This document shows, piece by piece, positions 55,055-63,999 of a stretch of 64,000 nucleotides of DNA. Both the position numbers and the translations under genes were made by a program. Origin of the DNA: Rhodospirillaceae bacterium (GTDB lineage Bacteria; Pseudomonadota; Alphaproteobacteria; Rhodospirillales; JABHCV01). Position 1 is the stretch's first letter. Each line of letters starts with the position of its first letter. Location: contig JACNJU010000062.1 of assembly GCA_014382375.1 (NCBI GenBank), forward strand, positions 1-64,000, written 5' to 3'. The notes under the pieces are model-generated. The model had not been told where the DNA came from and ran no database searches. It worked only from the letters and a program-made list of their open reading frames with translations.

Positions 55055-55164
55055 TATTACTTGGCCCCGTTTAGGCAGAGGGTGCGTCTATAAAGCATCA
55101 GATGACTATTAGTATATGATAAAACAAACCAATCGAAGTCCGTTATCAAAAGTCTGATCTTAAA

Positions 55165-55716
55165 ATGAACATTCTGAAGAACTTTTTCTCTTTTTCCCGC
55201 GAAAAAGAAACCGCTCATAAAATGTATCGAATCATTGTCGAACAGGCCCGTCAGCCTGTCTTTTACAAGGATTTCGGCGTCGCAGACACCTTCGATGGTC
55301 GTTTTGATATGATCTCCCTGCATATGATTCTTGTCATCCGCCGTTTGAAATCGGACGTTGAGAAAACCCGAAAACTGTCTCAGGCCTTGTTCGATTACAT
55401 GTTCGACGATATCGATTTGAACCTGCGCGAATTGGGAATCGGTGACATGGGGGTACTCGTCAGGGTCAAAAAAATGGCCAAAGCCTTTTATGGGCGCCTC
55501 GAATCCTATGATCTGGGACTTTCAGAGGACGATGATACGAATTTAGCGGCCGCCCTTGAACGCAACCTGTTCCGCGAGAACGAAACAACGGCGGAGAATC
55601 TGGCCCTTATCGTATCCTACATGCGCAGCGAGGCAGCCCGATTGGACGCCTGTGAAGTCGGCTCCCTCCTGAAGGGCGAGTTTGATTTTATCCCGCCGTC
55701 CGGGTCGGAAGGTTAA
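55165..55716 (+). CDS. ubiquinol-cytochrome c chaperone (CBP3 family)
   Basis: Thought to help assemble the cytochrome bc1 complex, by analogy with mitochondrial CBP3. 183 aa. The domain is recognised by 'YRIIVEQARQPVFYKDFGVA', 'DTFDGRFDMISLHMILVIRR', 'LSQALFDYMFDDIDLNLREL' and 'GIGDMGVLVRVKKMAKAFYG'. No membrane segment. It lies 7 bases before the DUF177 gene on the same strand, an alphaproteobacterial arrangement. Its presence implies a bc1 complex. Confidence 0.92.
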   Translation: MNILKNFFSFSREKETAHKMYRIIVEQARQPVFYKDFGVADTFDGRFDMISLHMILVIRRLKSDVEKTRKLSQALFDYMFDDIDLNLRELGIGDMGVLVRVKKMAKAFYGRLESYDLGLSEDDDTNLAAALERNLFRENETTAENLALIVSYMRSEAARLDACEVGSLLKGEFDFIPPSGSEG

Positions 55717-55723
55717 GAAAACG

Positions 55724-56275
55724 ATGGATATGAAACCGGAATTCAGTTTTTTCATCAATTGCGAAACACTGAAAGAAGCCGAAAAAACGTATCAAATCGA
55801 AGCCCGTGACGACGAGCGCAAAGCGCTTGCCAAGCGTCTTGACCTGTTGAGTCTGGACAGTTTAAAAATTTATGCCGTGGTGTCCCGGCAATCGTCCGAT
55901 CTGGTGCACACCTTATGTAAATGCAGTGCGGAATATGTCCAAGCTTGCATTATAACGTCCAAGCCTTTGAAGATTGAGTTGAATTTTGATTTTGAACGCC
56001 TGTTTAGTGCGTCAGCCGAAGCTTATTTAGGCAGTGACGTTGAACCAGATGAGGAAGAGGGGGCTGCTAACGAGGAGATTCCAGAACCGCCGGATCCGAT
56101 GACAAATGGCGGTTTTGATCTTGGCGAATGCGTTGCCGAACAGCTATCATTGGAGATTGATCCCTTTCCACGAGCCGCCGATGCTGTCTTCGATGGTATG
56201 GTGAGCGCCGGGGATGATGATAGCACACTGCGGGCTAACCCGTTTGCCATCCTTGAACAGCTGAAAAAGAAATAA
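55724..56275 (+). CDS. DUF177 (YceD) family protein
   Basis: 183 aa from ATG 55724; the frame runs back to 55682 inside the previous gene. The YceD/DUF177 family is linked to 23S rRNA accumulation and nearly always precedes rpmF, as here. Seen: a central 'LKCSAEYV'-type segment as '[20 protein letters not shown]' (one conserved cysteine pair region), then '[20 protein letters not shown]' and the C-terminal '[12 protein letters not shown]', all family marks. An acidic insert lies in the middle. Confidence 0.9.
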   Translation: MDMKPEFSFFINCETLKEAEKTYQIEARDDERKALAKRLDLLSLDSLKIYAVVSRQSSDLVHTLCKCSAEYVQACIITSKPLKIELNFDFERLFSASAEAYLGSDVEPDEEEGAANEEIPEPPDPMTNGGFDLGECVAEQLSLEIDPFPRAADAVFDGMVSAGDDDSTLRANPFAILEQLKKK

Positions 56276-56327
56276 ATTTTATCTGTGATGCAGCTTGCCC
56301 CAGAGGCATTTATTGTTTAAGAAACAC

Positions 56328-56346
56328 CGCTTCGCTCAATGAAGCG
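56328..56346 (+). promoter_or_regulatory. small hairpin in the rpmF leader
   Basis: CGCTTC (56328-56333) and GAAGCG (56341-56346) form a 6-bp stem with a 7-base loop, 19 bases before the rpmF start codon. It could affect translation of L32, but the stem is short and may be chance. Confidence 0.25.
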
Positions 56347-56364
56347 CAACTGAGAGAACTGAAC

Positions 56365-56550
56365 ATGGCCGTCCCTAAAAAGAAAATTTCAAAATCGCGT
56401 CGCAACATGCGCCGTTCCCATGATGCGCTTAAGGGCGCGACCTATGAAGAATGCTCCGAATGCGGCGAATTAAAGCGCCCGCACCATGTCTGTGCATCTT
56501 GTGGTCAGTACAAAGGCCGTGAAGTCATGGAAGCTGGTGACGCCGCCTGA
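56365..56550 (+). CDS. rpmF: 50S ribosomal protein L32
   Basis: 61 aa. The N-terminal '[20 protein letters not shown]' is characteristic, and two cysteine pairs ('CSECGE' and '[12 protein letters not shown]') make this the zinc-binding form. Between DUF177 and plsX, the standard order in this class. Confidence 0.97.
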   Translation: MAVPKKKISKSRRNMRRSHDALKGATYEECSECGELKRPHHVCASCGQYKGREVMEAGDAA

Positions 56551-56602
56551 TCCTGTATAGGATTAGCTCCAGATTTACTGGTTTCTGCACAAGGACTTAT
56601 CT

Positions 56603-57649
56603 GTGATTACGCGTAATTTAACGCTTTCACTTGACGCCATGGGTGGCGATAACGCCCCAGGCATGGTGGTGGATGGCATCGGCCTTGCGCTTGCACGCAT
56701 GCCGCATGTTAATTTCCTGCTGTACGGCGACGAGAAACAATTAATCCCGCTTCTTGACAAGGTTCCAGCCGTGCGCTCAATTTGTCAGGTTCGTCATACG
56801 GAAGATGTCGTCTCCAACGACGAGAAAGCCGGGGCCGCCCTGCGTTCAGGGCGTAATTCAAGCATGCGTCTGGCCATTAACGCGGTCCACGAAGGTGAAG
56901 CTGCAGGAATCGTATCAGCCGGCAATACCGGCGCCCTGATGGCAATGGCAAAATTCGTTCTGAAAACGCTTCCTGGCATTGATCGCCCGGCAATCGCTAA
57001 GAATTTCCCCACCATGCAAGGCGATTGCATCATTTTGGACCTGGGTGCCAATGTTCAGTGCGACGCTGATAATCTTGTCCAGTTCGCCGTCATGGGCGAA
57101 GCCTATGCACGCAAGGTGTTGGGCATCGAGCAACCGTCCATTGGTATCCTCAACATCGGTTCGGAAGATGTAAAAGGCCACGAGCAACTGCAACAAGCGG
57201 CGGCCATGCTTCAGGAAATCAATCTTCCCATCCGTTTCCACGGCTTTGTTGAAGGTGACGACATCACCAAAGGAACAGTAGACGTCGTCGTCACCGACGG
57301 TTTCACCGGCAATATCGCCCTGAAAACGGCGGAAGGCACCGCCCGCATGTTCAGCAACTTCCTGAAAGAAGCGATGATGAATTCGCTGCTGTCCAGAACC
57401 GGGGCTTTGCTGGCAAAAAAATCTCTTTCCAAATTCAAGGGCCGGATCGATCCCCGGCGTTACAACGGCGCCATGTTCCTTGGCCTAAACGGAATTTGCA
57501 TCAAGAGCCATGGCGGTGCCGACGCCTTTGGATTTGCCAACGCACTCGATGTCGCTGTCGATTTAATTACCGATGATCTTAATGACGTCATTAAGGAAGA
57601 CCTCTCCCATCTCGACGAGATGCATCCAGAATCCTTGATCAAACCATGA
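56603..57649 (+). CDS. plsX: phosphate acyltransferase PlsX
   Basis: Makes acyl-phosphate from acyl-ACP for phospholipid synthesis. 348 aa, normal length. Seen: '[19 protein letters not shown]', '[20 protein letters not shown]', '[11 protein letters not shown]'-type motif as '[20 protein letters not shown]' and '[20 protein letters not shown]'. The GTG at 56603 has an AAGGA site 7 bases upstream. It overlaps fabH by 4 bases, so the two are coupled. Confidence 0.96.
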   Translation: MITRNLTLSLDAMGGDNAPGMVVDGIGLALARMPHVNFLLYGDEKQLIPLLDKVPAVRSICQVRHTEDVVSNDEKAGAALRSGRNSSMRLAINAVHEGEAAGIVSAGNTGALMAMAKFVLKTLPGIDRPAIAKNFPTMQGDCIILDLGANVQCDADNLVQFAVMGEAYARKVLGIEQPSIGILNIGSEDVKGHEQLQQAAAMLQEINLPIRFHGFVEGDDITKGTVDVVVTDGFTGNIALKTAEGTARMFSNFLKEAMMNSLLSRTGALLAKKSLSKFKGRIDPRRYNGAMFLGLNGICIKSHGGADAFGFANALDVAVDLITDDLNDVIKEDLSHLDEMHPESLIKP

Positions 57650-58602
57650 CGATACACTCACGGATCAGCGGTACCGGTTCATTCCTCCCCGAACGGATTG
57701 TCACCAATGCCGAGTTGGCTAAAACCGTTGATACGTCCGATGAGTGGATTGTTGAGCGCACAGGTATTCGCCAACGCCATATTGCCGCCGAAGGGGAAAC
57801 CACCGCCAATATCGCCCATCAGGCGGCCCTTCGCGCCCTTGATGCGGCTGCTGTCAGTATCGCCGACATTGACCTTGTCGTGCTGGCCACCGCGACACCC
57901 GACAACACCTTTCCTTCAACGGCGACCAAGGTCCAGTCCCTGCTTGGCATGACCCATGGTGCGGCTTTTGATATTCAGGCCGTCTGTTCGGGCTTCGTTT
58001 ACGCACTCGCTATCGCTGATAATTTTATCAAGGCAGGGCAGGCAGAACGGGTTTTGGTCATCGGCGCTGAAACATTCTCGCGCATTCTCGACTGGGAAGA
58101 TCGCACAACCTGTGTCCTGTTTGGTGATGGTGGCGGGGCTGTCGTCCTGGAAAAATCCGAAAAAGAAGGCATTCTTTCAACACACCTTCATTCAGATGGC
58201 CGTTACGGAAATTTGCTTTATGTTGACGGCGGACCCTCGACAACCCAGAGCGTTGGACATTTGCGCATGTCCGGCCCTGAGGTTTTCCGTCATGCTGTGG
58301 TTAATCTGGCCAGTGTTGTTGACGAATCATTGGCCGCAAATAACTACCAACGTTCCGATATTGACTGGCTGGTTCCCCATCAGGCAAACCTGCGTATCCT
58401 TACGGGAACTGCTCGCAAGCTGGGTCTTGCACAGGACAGGGTTGTGGTTACGGTCGACAGGCACGCCAACACTTCTGCCGCTTCCATTCCATTGGCCCTG
58501 GACGAGGCTGTCCGTGATGGCCGCATTCAGGAAGGACAACTTGTCCTGATGGAAGCCATGGGCGGGGGCTTCACCTGGGGCGCTGCCCTGGTGCGTTGGT
58601 AG
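57646..58602 (+). CDS. fabH: beta-ketoacyl-ACP synthase III
   Basis: Starts fatty acid synthesis by joining acetyl-CoA and malonyl-ACP. 318 aa. The catalytic triad is seen: cysteine in '[19 protein letters not shown]', histidine in '[12 protein letters not shown]' and asparagine in '[18 protein letters not shown]'. '[18 protein letters not shown]' is the usual N-terminal mark. It overlaps plsX and is followed by ihfA. Confidence 0.97.
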   Translation: MTIHSRISGTGSFLPERIVTNAELAKTVDTSDEWIVERTGIRQRHIAAEGETTANIAHQAALRALDAAAVSIADIDLVVLATATPDNTFPSTATKVQSLLGMTHGAAFDIQAVCSGFVYALAIADNFIKAGQAERVLVIGAETFSRILDWEDRTTCVLFGDGGGAVVLEKSEKEGILSTHLHSDGRYGNLLYVDGGPSTTQSVGHLRMSGPEVFRHAVVNLASVVDESLAANNYQRSDIDWLVPHQANLRILTGTARKLGLAQDRVVVTVDRHANTSAASIPLALDEAVRDGRIQEGQLVLMEAMGGGFTWGAALVRW

Positions 58603-58707
58603 ATAAACCAACAAAATTAGTCAGTTCCCGGCATCCCTTTGATATTGACGGATTTCTTCGGGAACGATACCCTCATTCCATCAGTCGCCAGTTGGGGTTT
58701 GAGCAAG

Positions 58708-59007
58708 ATGTCCGGAAAAACAATTACACGCGCACAACTCGGTGAATCGGTTTATCAGGAAGTTGGCTTGTCGCGTAGTGAATCAGCTGACCTTCTTGAA
58801 TCCGTCCTGACCCATGTTTCTGATGCACTGGCTCGCGGCGAGACCGTTAAAATATCATCCTTTGGTAGTTTTTCCGTCCGTCAAAAAGGACAGCGTATTG
58901 GTCGCAATCCGAAAACCGGTGAGGAAGTTCCGATCCTGCCGCGCAAGGTTCTGGTTTTCCGTCCTTCCCAGGTTTTAAAGAACCGGATCAATAGCAAAGG
59001 TCCCTAA
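58708..59007 (+). CDS. ihfA: integration host factor subunit alpha
   Basis: DNA-bending nucleoid protein. 99 aa from ATG 58708, which begins '[20 protein letters not shown]', the usual N-terminus; the frame extends to 58639 without similarity. The flank-binding arm '[20 protein letters not shown]' and '[18 protein letters not shown]' fit IhfA. Located after fabH and before a MerR gene, a conserved order. Confidence 0.95.
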   Translation: MSGKTITRAQLGESVYQEVGLSRSESADLLESVLTHVSDALARGETVKISSFGSFSVRQKGQRIGRNPKTGEEVPILPRKVLVFRPSQVLKNRINSKGP

Positions 59008-59032
59008 AACTTCTTAAGTAAAGTACGCTTCC

Positions 59033-59401
59033 ATGGCAAAATCGAGTTCCGCCTTCAGGACCATTAGCGAAGTCGCTGAGGAACTTGACCTTCCCCAGCA
59101 TGTTTTGCGTTTCTGGGAATCCAAATTCAGCGTTATCAAACCAATGAAACGCGGCGGCGGTCGTCGCTATTACCGTCCCCAGGACATTGAAATTTTGCGC
59201 CGTATTCGAGGCCTTCTTTACGATGATGGATACACCATCAAGGGGGCACAGAAATTATTCAGGGAAGGTGGCAAGCCCAGTTTGAATGAGGACAAACCGA
59301 AAAGTTCTGAAGACACGTCAGGCAAGGTTTCAAAAGTCCAGAAAGAACTAAAATCAGTGCTTGGCGAGCTCGAAGACATTCGCGTTCTTTTAGGGGCATA
59401 A
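59033..59401 (+). CDS. MerR-family transcriptional regulator
   Basis: 122 aa. A winged-helix MerR domain occupies residues ~8-78 ('[20 protein letters not shown]', '[20 protein letters not shown]' and '[17 protein letters not shown]'). The C-terminal ~45 residues are charged and helical, with no metal-binding cysteine, so it is not a metal sensor of the CueR or MerR kind. This orthologue regularly follows ihfA in alphaproteobacteria; its target is not known to me. Confidence 0.9.
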   Translation: MAKSSSAFRTISEVAEELDLPQHVLRFWESKFSVIKPMKRGGGRRYYRPQDIEILRRIRGLLYDDGYTIKGAQKLFREGGKPSLNEDKPKSSEDTSGKVSKVQKELKSVLGELEDIRVLLGA

Positions 59402-59419
59402 ACATCTCGATTTGGCCCG

Positions 59420-59448
59420 TTGCACCGTATCGCCAGCACCCTTATAGT
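59420..59448 (+). promoter_or_regulatory. sigma-70 promoter of tRNA-Pro
   Basis: TTGCAC (59420-59425) and TATAGT (59443-59448) are separated by an ideal 17-base spacer, with the tRNA starting 35 bases past the -10 box. It is a convincing housekeeping promoter for the tRNA gene. Confidence 0.65.
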
Positions 59449-59482
59449 GCGGCCTCTGCCGATTGGAGAAAACCAGAATTAT

Positions 59483-59559
59483 CGGAGCGTGGCGCAGTCT
59501 GGTAGCGCACTACACTGGGGGTGTAGGGGTCGTAGGTTCAAATCCTATCGCTCCGACCA
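59483..59559 (+). tRNA. tRNA-Pro (anticodon GGG)
   Basis: A 77-base cloverleaf. The acceptor stem CGGAGCG (59483-59489) pairs with CGCTCCG (59549-59555), then A and an encoded CCA (59557-59559). The anticodon stem CTACA / TGTAG encloses the loop CTGGGGG with anticodon GGG at 59517-59519, and the T-arm contains GGTTCAAATC. It reads CCC and CCU codons. A promoter and a terminator flank it. Confidence 0.97.
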
Positions 59560-59566
59560 ATTGATG

Positions 59567-59598
59567 AAAGGATCAGCCTTGATTGGCTGGTCCTTTTT
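59567..59598 (+). terminator. intrinsic terminator of tRNA-Pro
   Basis: Arms AAAGGATCAGCC (59567-59578) and GGCTGGTCCTTT (59585-59596) pair over 12 bases with one G-U wobble and a 6-base loop, running into TTTTT (59594-59598). It begins 8 bases after the tRNA CCA end. Confidence 0.88.
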
Positions 59599-59710
59599 CA
59601 TTTTAAAATTGCTGCGGATTTATAGAAGATAAATATTTACTGAGAACTTATACCGGCTATCATCATGGCAATCTTTGAATCGATCCGTATTCCAATATGG
59701 CCAACACCCA

Positions 59711-60157
59711 ATGACGTCAGCCGAAGATCAATTAACAAAATTACTACAGGTCGCCGAGGGTAGGTTTGATGACCTGACCCAGGAGAATTTGGGCCTTCAA
59801 CTGGAATTAGATGCTCTGAGGAAGGAAAATCAGGATATTTCCCAGTCTTTCTTTGAGCTGATGGACGCACAAAAGCTTGAGTCTGAACAAATGGTTCAAC
59901 TAACCGAACAAATCTGGGCACTGGAAGAAGCGCTCGCGTTGTCTCACGAAAAAGCCACTGAACAAATGGCCATCATGAAGAACAAGTTTAACTCCATGAA
60001 CGATTACATGAAAGACACGCTGGAAGCGGCTTCACAAAACGCCTCACGCATTGAGTTGGCGGCGCGGGTTTATGAAATGAGCCAGAAAGCCCAACTCGAC
60101 GATATTGATAAACAAATTGCTGAATTTAATGATCAGCTTAAACCGGGAAAACTTTAA
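59711..60157 (+). CDS. hypothetical coiled-coil protein
   Basis: 148 aa from ATG 59711 (an upstream ATG at 59675 is also possible). It is almost entirely helical, with heptad-like stretches: 'FDDLTQENLGLQLELDALRK', 'KLESEQMVQLTEQIWALEEA' and 'QKAQLDDIDKQIAEFNDQLK'. No signal peptide, membrane helix or enzyme motif. I do not recognise the family. It ends 42 bases before the aldehyde oxidoreductase gene on the same strand, so they may be co-transcribed, but no functional link is established. Confidence 0.6.
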   Translation: MTSAEDQLTKLLQVAEGRFDDLTQENLGLQLELDALRKENQDISQSFFELMDAQKLESEQMVQLTEQIWALEEALALSHEKATEQMAIMKNKFNSMNDYMKDTLEAASQNASRIELAARVYEMSQKAQLDDIDKQIAEFNDQLKPGKL

Positions 60158-60199
60158 CAACCCGAAGAGAATAATCTCAAACGATCAGGGAGAATCCTA

Positions 60200-62020
60200 A
60201 TGTCATGGCAAGGTAAAGTTTTGCGCGTCAATTTAACGGCAGGCACCTGTAAAGGTGAAGATATTAACATGGATTGGGCCTTGAGTTTTCTTGGTCAGCG
60301 TGGTCTTGCGACCAAATATATGATGGCTGAAAGTGACCCTGCGGCCGATCCGCTTTCACCGGCCAACAATCTTATATTTGCCACCGGCCCCCTGACCGGG
60401 ACACCGGCCTCAACGGGCGGGCGTTATTCGGTTATCACCAAAAGCCCCCTTGGTAATCAGATTGCCTGTTCAAATTCAGGTGGTCACTTCGGTGCTGAGT
60501 TGAAAAATGCCGGCTGGGATATGGTTATTTTCGAAGGCCGTTCGGAAAAACCCGTCTATCTGTTTATCGATGATGACGAAGCCCAGCTTCTTGATGCTTC
60601 TGAAATTTGGGGAAAATCCGTTTGGGAAACCGAACCGGCCATTAAAACCATACACCAGGATCCGCAAATCAAAATCGCTTCCATCGGTGTTGCCGGTGAG
60701 AAGATGGTGCGCTTCGCCTGTGTCGTTAATGATCTGGACCGGGCCGCCGGGCGTTCTGGGGTGGGCGCGGTTATGGGCTCAAAGCAACTCAAAGCCATTG
60801 CCGTGCGGGGCAACAAAGGGATTGGCGTCAAGGATATGACGGCGTTTCTTGCCGCGGCGGCTGTATCAAACAAACGCATCGCCGACGATGACGAGGCAAA
60901 GGGACTGACCGAAGACGGCACCATGGCGATGATGAATATCACCAATTCCTATGGTTCCCTGCCAACCCGTAATAATCGGGAGTTACAGTTTGACGGCATT
61001 GATACGGTCAACCTTCAAGCCATGAAATCGCTCCGAAAAAGCGATGGCAAAGCCAACCTGAAAACCAACAAGGCCTGCTTTGCCTGCACAATCGGTTGTG
61101 GGCGGGTTGCGCAAATGGACCCGGATCATTTTTCACTTTCGCAGCGCAAAAATTTCCCGACCGTATCGGGTGGCCTTGAGTACGAATCCGGTTACTCTTT
61201 GGGGCCGATGGTCGGCGTCAATGACATCGAGGCTGCGACCTACGCCAATTATGTTTGTAACGAGCAGGGCATGGATCCGATCTCGTTCGGGGCGACCCTG
61301 TCCGCCGCAATGGAACTGTTTGAAACAGGTGCCATCACACAAAAAGAAACAGGTGGCGTAAATCTAAAATTCGGATCGGCTGATGCTTTGGTGAAAATGG
61401 TCGAATTGACTGGCCGCGCCGAAGGATTTGGCGAAGAGTTAGGTATGGGTTCAACCCGCCTGTGCAACAAATACGGTCATCCGGAATTCGCCATGGCGGT
61501 CAAGGGGCAGGAAATTCCAGGTTACGACGGACGCGCCATGCAGGGAATGGGCCTTGCCTATGCCACTTCGAACCGTGGCGCTTGTCATCTTAGAGCCAGC
61601 ACCTACGGCGATGATTTTGAACATATTCGCCCCGAGGGTAAAGCCAGGGTCGTCGTGGATACCCAGAATGACACCGGCACCACCGATTCGGCTGGAATTT
61701 GCCAGTTTCCGGGTTATAGCATGGAAGAAATATCAGCCTTGCTGTCGGCTGCTTGCGAGGGCGACTGGTCAGTTGAAAATCTTGGTGTTGTCGGTGAGCG
61801 GATCTGGAATCTTGAAAAACAATTCAACCTCGCCGCCGGATTAACCATGGCCGACGACACCTTGCCGGAACGGATGCTCAAGGAACCGGCACCAAGCGGT
61901 GCTGCCAAGGGCAAGGTTTGTGAGTTGGACAAAATGCTGCCCGAATATTACGAGCTTCGTGGCTGGAACAAAAAAGGTGAACCGACGAAGGAAACCCTGA
62001 CCCGGCTTTCCCTGGACTAA
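60200..62020 (+). CDS. aldehyde ferredoxin oxidoreductase (tungsten/molybdenum-pterin enzyme)
   Basis: Oxidises aldehydes to acids, or reduces acids, with ferredoxin-like carriers, using a bis-pyranopterin metal cofactor and one 4Fe-4S cluster. 606 aa, normal size. The N-terminal domain begins 'GKVLRVNLTAGTC' and contains 'FATGPLTGTPASTGGRYSVI' and 'SGGHFGAELKNAGWDMVIFE'. Cluster cysteines are in 'CFACTIGCGR' (~residue 292, C-x2-C-x3-C), and a fourth lies in 'DSAGICQF' (~residue 497). 'DLDRAAGRSGVGAVMGSKQL' is a pterin-site motif. The MoaD-like gene 14 bases downstream supports the cofactor. Physiological aldehyde unknown. No ferredoxin subunit is adjacent. Confidence 0.92.
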   Translation: MSWQGKVLRVNLTAGTCKGEDINMDWALSFLGQRGLATKYMMAESDPAADPLSPANNLIFATGPLTGTPASTGGRYSVITKSPLGNQIACSNSGGHFGAELKNAGWDMVIFEGRSEKPVYLFIDDDEAQLLDASEIWGKSVWETEPAIKTIHQDPQIKIASIGVAGEKMVRFACVVNDLDRAAGRSGVGAVMGSKQLKAIAVRGNKGIGVKDMTAFLAAAAVSNKRIADDDEAKGLTEDGTMAMMNITNSYGSLPTRNNRELQFDGIDTVNLQAMKSLRKSDGKANLKTNKACFACTIGCGRVAQMDPDHFSLSQRKNFPTVSGGLEYESGYSLGPMVGVNDIEAATYANYVCNEQGMDPISFGATLSAAMELFETGAITQKETGGVNLKFGSADALVKMVELTGRAEGFGEELGMGSTRLCNKYGHPEFAMAVKGQEIPGYDGRAMQGMGLAYATSNRGACHLRASTYGDDFEHIRPEGKARVVVDTQNDTGTTDSAGICQFPGYSMEEISALLSAACEGDWSVENLGVVGERIWNLEKQFNLAAGLTMADDTLPERMLKEPAPSGAAKGKVCELDKMLPEYYELRGWNKKGEPTKETLTRLSLD

Positions 62021-62034
62021 AGCATACCCCAAAA

Positions 62035-62277
62035 ATGAAAATTCACCTGCAATTCATTGCCTTGCGGTTGGCCGAACTTCCAACTGAAGGCAAGGACGAA
62101 CTTGAGCTTGAAGAAGGCGCAAGCCTTACTGAAGCCCTTGACGCATTGGGGATCAGCGACAACAAATCCTATATGACGCTGGTCAATGAATCGTCAATTC
62201 CAGGAACCGAACGCGCAACAACCATTCTCGCTGATGGGGATACCCTGACGCTTTTTTCTCCGATTAAGGGTGGATAG
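62035..62277 (+). CDS. MoaD/ThiS-family sulfur carrier protein
   Basis: 80 aa ubiquitin-fold protein ending in Gly-Gly ('LTLFSPIKGG'), the site adenylated and thiocarboxylated for sulfur transfer to the pterin. The middle 'EEGASLTEALDALGISDNKS' and 'ATTILADGDTLTLF' fit the family. It lies immediately after the aldehyde oxidoreductase gene, as in many tungsten-enzyme operons, so it probably serves that cofactor rather than the general MoaD role. Confidence 0.88.
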   Translation: MKIHLQFIALRLAELPTEGKDELELEEGASLTEALDALGISDNKSYMTLVNESSIPGTERATTILADGDTLTLFSPIKGG

Positions 62278-62303
62278 GGAGTGGACTCGAAATTTCAGAT
62301 ATT

Positions 62304-63194
62304 TTGATCGCTGACTTAGCTGCTTTCGGTGCCGCCCTGACTTGGTCATTTGGAACAATGATTGCCGTTGAACCGGCCCGACAATTGGGTGCTTTCGCCT
62401 TTACCCGGACAAGAATGGCCGTCGTCTTTTTTATGCTCAGTTTTGCGGCAGCCACGTACGGCGGTTGGCAAACGATCAATCCAGATGATTTACCTATGCT
62501 TGCCCTGTCAGGTTTTATCGGGATTTTTATCGGTGACACGGCGTTGTTTGCAGGGCTGTCCCGGTTGGGACCCAGACGGAATTCCATTTTATTCTCCACC
62601 AATGCACCGCTAGCCGCAGTATTGGGTTACTTCTTCCTTGATGAAATTCTCAGCTTCGACGCCATCATCGGCTGCGCCCTGGTGACAAGCGGTGTCATCC
62701 TTTCGATTATTTTTGGCAAACGCCGTGATCAGGTTCACCAATGGGAAGAGGTTCATGGATCACTGATATTTGGCGTCGGAATTGGCCTGTTGGCAGGTTT
62801 GTGCCAGGCCGTCGGCGCCATCCTTGCCAAGCCTGCACTTATTGCCGGGGCGGACCCGATAGCGGTTTCGGCCATCAGGGTAGGGGTCGGAGCTTTTTGT
62901 CTGGTCGTGGCCCTATTGGTGCCGGGTCAAACAATGAAGGCAAAAACAAAAATGAACCTGAAACTTTTTGGCCGTGTCGCCCTTAGTGGTTTTCTCGGTA
63001 TGGGCATTGGCATGAGCCTGTTGTTGTTCGCCCTGGCCCGTGAAAGCACCGGTATTGTGATGACGTTGTCTTCGATGATGCCGGTTTTGGTCCTGCCAAT
63101 CCTTTGGTATTTAACCCGGGAAAGACCGGCAACAGGCGCTGCCATGGGCGCTGTTCTGTGCGTTATCGGCACAGGCCTGATCTTCCTGACTTAA
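62304..63194 (+). CDS. EamA/DMT-superfamily transporter
   Basis: 296 aa with ten hydrophobic helices arranged as two EamA repeats: 'ADLAAFGAALTWSFGTMIAV', 'SGFIGIFIGDTALFAGLSRL' then 'GPRRNSILFSTNAPLAAVLG' in the first, and 'LSGFLGMGIGMSLLLFALAR' with 'SSMMPVLVLPILWYLTRERP' in the second. Drug/metabolite exporters of this family carry amino acids, sugars or other small molecules; the substrate is not predictable. The TTG at 62304 is the only near-cognate start at this position; an ATT at 62292 behind a GGGAGTGG site is an alternative, so the start is uncertain. Confidence 0.85.
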   Translation: MIADLAAFGAALTWSFGTMIAVEPARQLGAFAFTRTRMAVVFFMLSFAAATYGGWQTINPDDLPMLALSGFIGIFIGDTALFAGLSRLGPRRNSILFSTNAPLAAVLGYFFLDEILSFDAIIGCALVTSGVILSIIFGKRRDQVHQWEEVHGSLIFGVGIGLLAGLCQAVGAILAKPALIAGADPIAVSAIRVGVGAFCLVVALLVPGQTMKAKTKMNLKLFGRVALSGFLGMGIGMSLLLFALARESTGIVMTLSSMMPVLVLPILWYLTRERPATGAAMGAVLCVIGTGLIFLT

Positions 63195-63313
63195 AAGGTC
63201 GGGAAGTCGGGGACAAACTCGCTCAAACAATTCATTGAATACTTGTAAGCAAACCTTAAATAGGGAATGCTTTGAAATAACAATGAAATAAAGACAATAA
63301 GAAGGAATGTTTA

Positions 63314-63658
63314 ATGTCTGAAAATGACGACTATAAAGATCTGTTAAGGCAAAAACACTTCCTGGGCGAAGTCGAACAAGCCATTCGTTTTGCCAATACT
63401 GAACTGATCCATAAGCAGATTCCGCTATTAAACAAGGATACAATCCTTGCCTTCGCTGTTCAGGTTGGCAAATTGCGGGCTAATTATCTTGAAGCCGCCT
63501 TTAAGATTGGTCTCAACGAAAGCGCCAAGGCACCGGAGGGCGACGTCATTGATGATATTAAAAGAAAGCGCGAATTGTTTGAAGTCGCGCGTCAGGCATT
63601 TGATGCCTTGCGGGATGCTATCGAGAAGGGCTACGTCGATATTGATACTGTGGATTAA
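63314..63658 (+). CDS. small hypothetical protein
   Basis: 114 aa, charged and probably all helical ('KDLLRQKHFLGEVEQAIRFA', 'VQVGKLRANYLEAAFKIGLN', 'KRELFEVARQAFDALRDAIE'). A start with an AAGGA-type site (AAGGAATG before 63314) supports translation. I do not recognise it. It ends 4 bases inside the stop of the convergent STAS gene. No signal peptide or membrane helix. Confidence 0.6.
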   Translation: MSENDDYKDLLRQKHFLGEVEQAIRFANTELIHKQIPLLNKDTILAFAVQVGKLRANYLEAAFKIGLNESAKAPEGDVIDDIKRKRELFEVARQAFDALRDAIEKGYVDIDTVD

Positions 63659-63999
63659 CGCTTAAGGGCATCTTCGAGGGTCTCTTCGATTTCGAAAACT
63701 GTTTCCAGCCGGGCCAATTTTAAGACCCTCATCACCGGTGGTTTGATTGATGCAATTGTGAAGTTCTTACCTTTCTTGTGAGCATTCTGAAATGCTTCAA
63801 GAAGACTGGCGATACCTGAACTGTCGATCAGTTCAACACCTGACATGTCAACCACGATGGAACGTCCCTGCGGTGCGCTTTCCTTCAGTATGGTTCTGAC
63901 ATCCCCCGAAAATTCCAAATCAATATCACCGCTGAAGGAGATAATGACGGTGTCTTTCTCGGTCCAGACTTCATGCTTCATCGTCGAAAAAACCTTCAT
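63655..63999 (-). CDS. STAS-domain protein (anti-sigma factor antagonist type), possibly cut by the window edge
   Basis: 114 aa single STAS domain. 'VVDMSGVELIDSSGIASLLE' holds the serine that partner kinases phosphorylate in anti-anti-sigma factors, and 'VIISFSGDIDLEFSGDVRTI' is the first conserved strand pair. It may belong to a partner-switching system, or could be an MlaB-like phospholipid transport STAS. No kinase or phosphatase is visible in the window. The start at 63999 lies at the edge; ATG at 63981 is an alternative, and a longer N-terminus beyond the edge cannot be excluded. Confidence 0.82.
   Translation of the reverse strand: MKVFSTMKHEVWTEKDTVIISFSGDIDLEFSGDVRTILKESAPQGRSIVVDMSGVELIDSSGIASLLEAFQNAHKKGKNFTIASIKPPVMRVLKLARLETVFEIEETLEDALKR

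Noticed and set aside
59483-59559. tRNA-Pro as an attachment site for an integrated element
   Set aside because: No integrase, no repeated 3' tRNA fragment downstream and no phage-like genes were seen; the following genes are metabolic.
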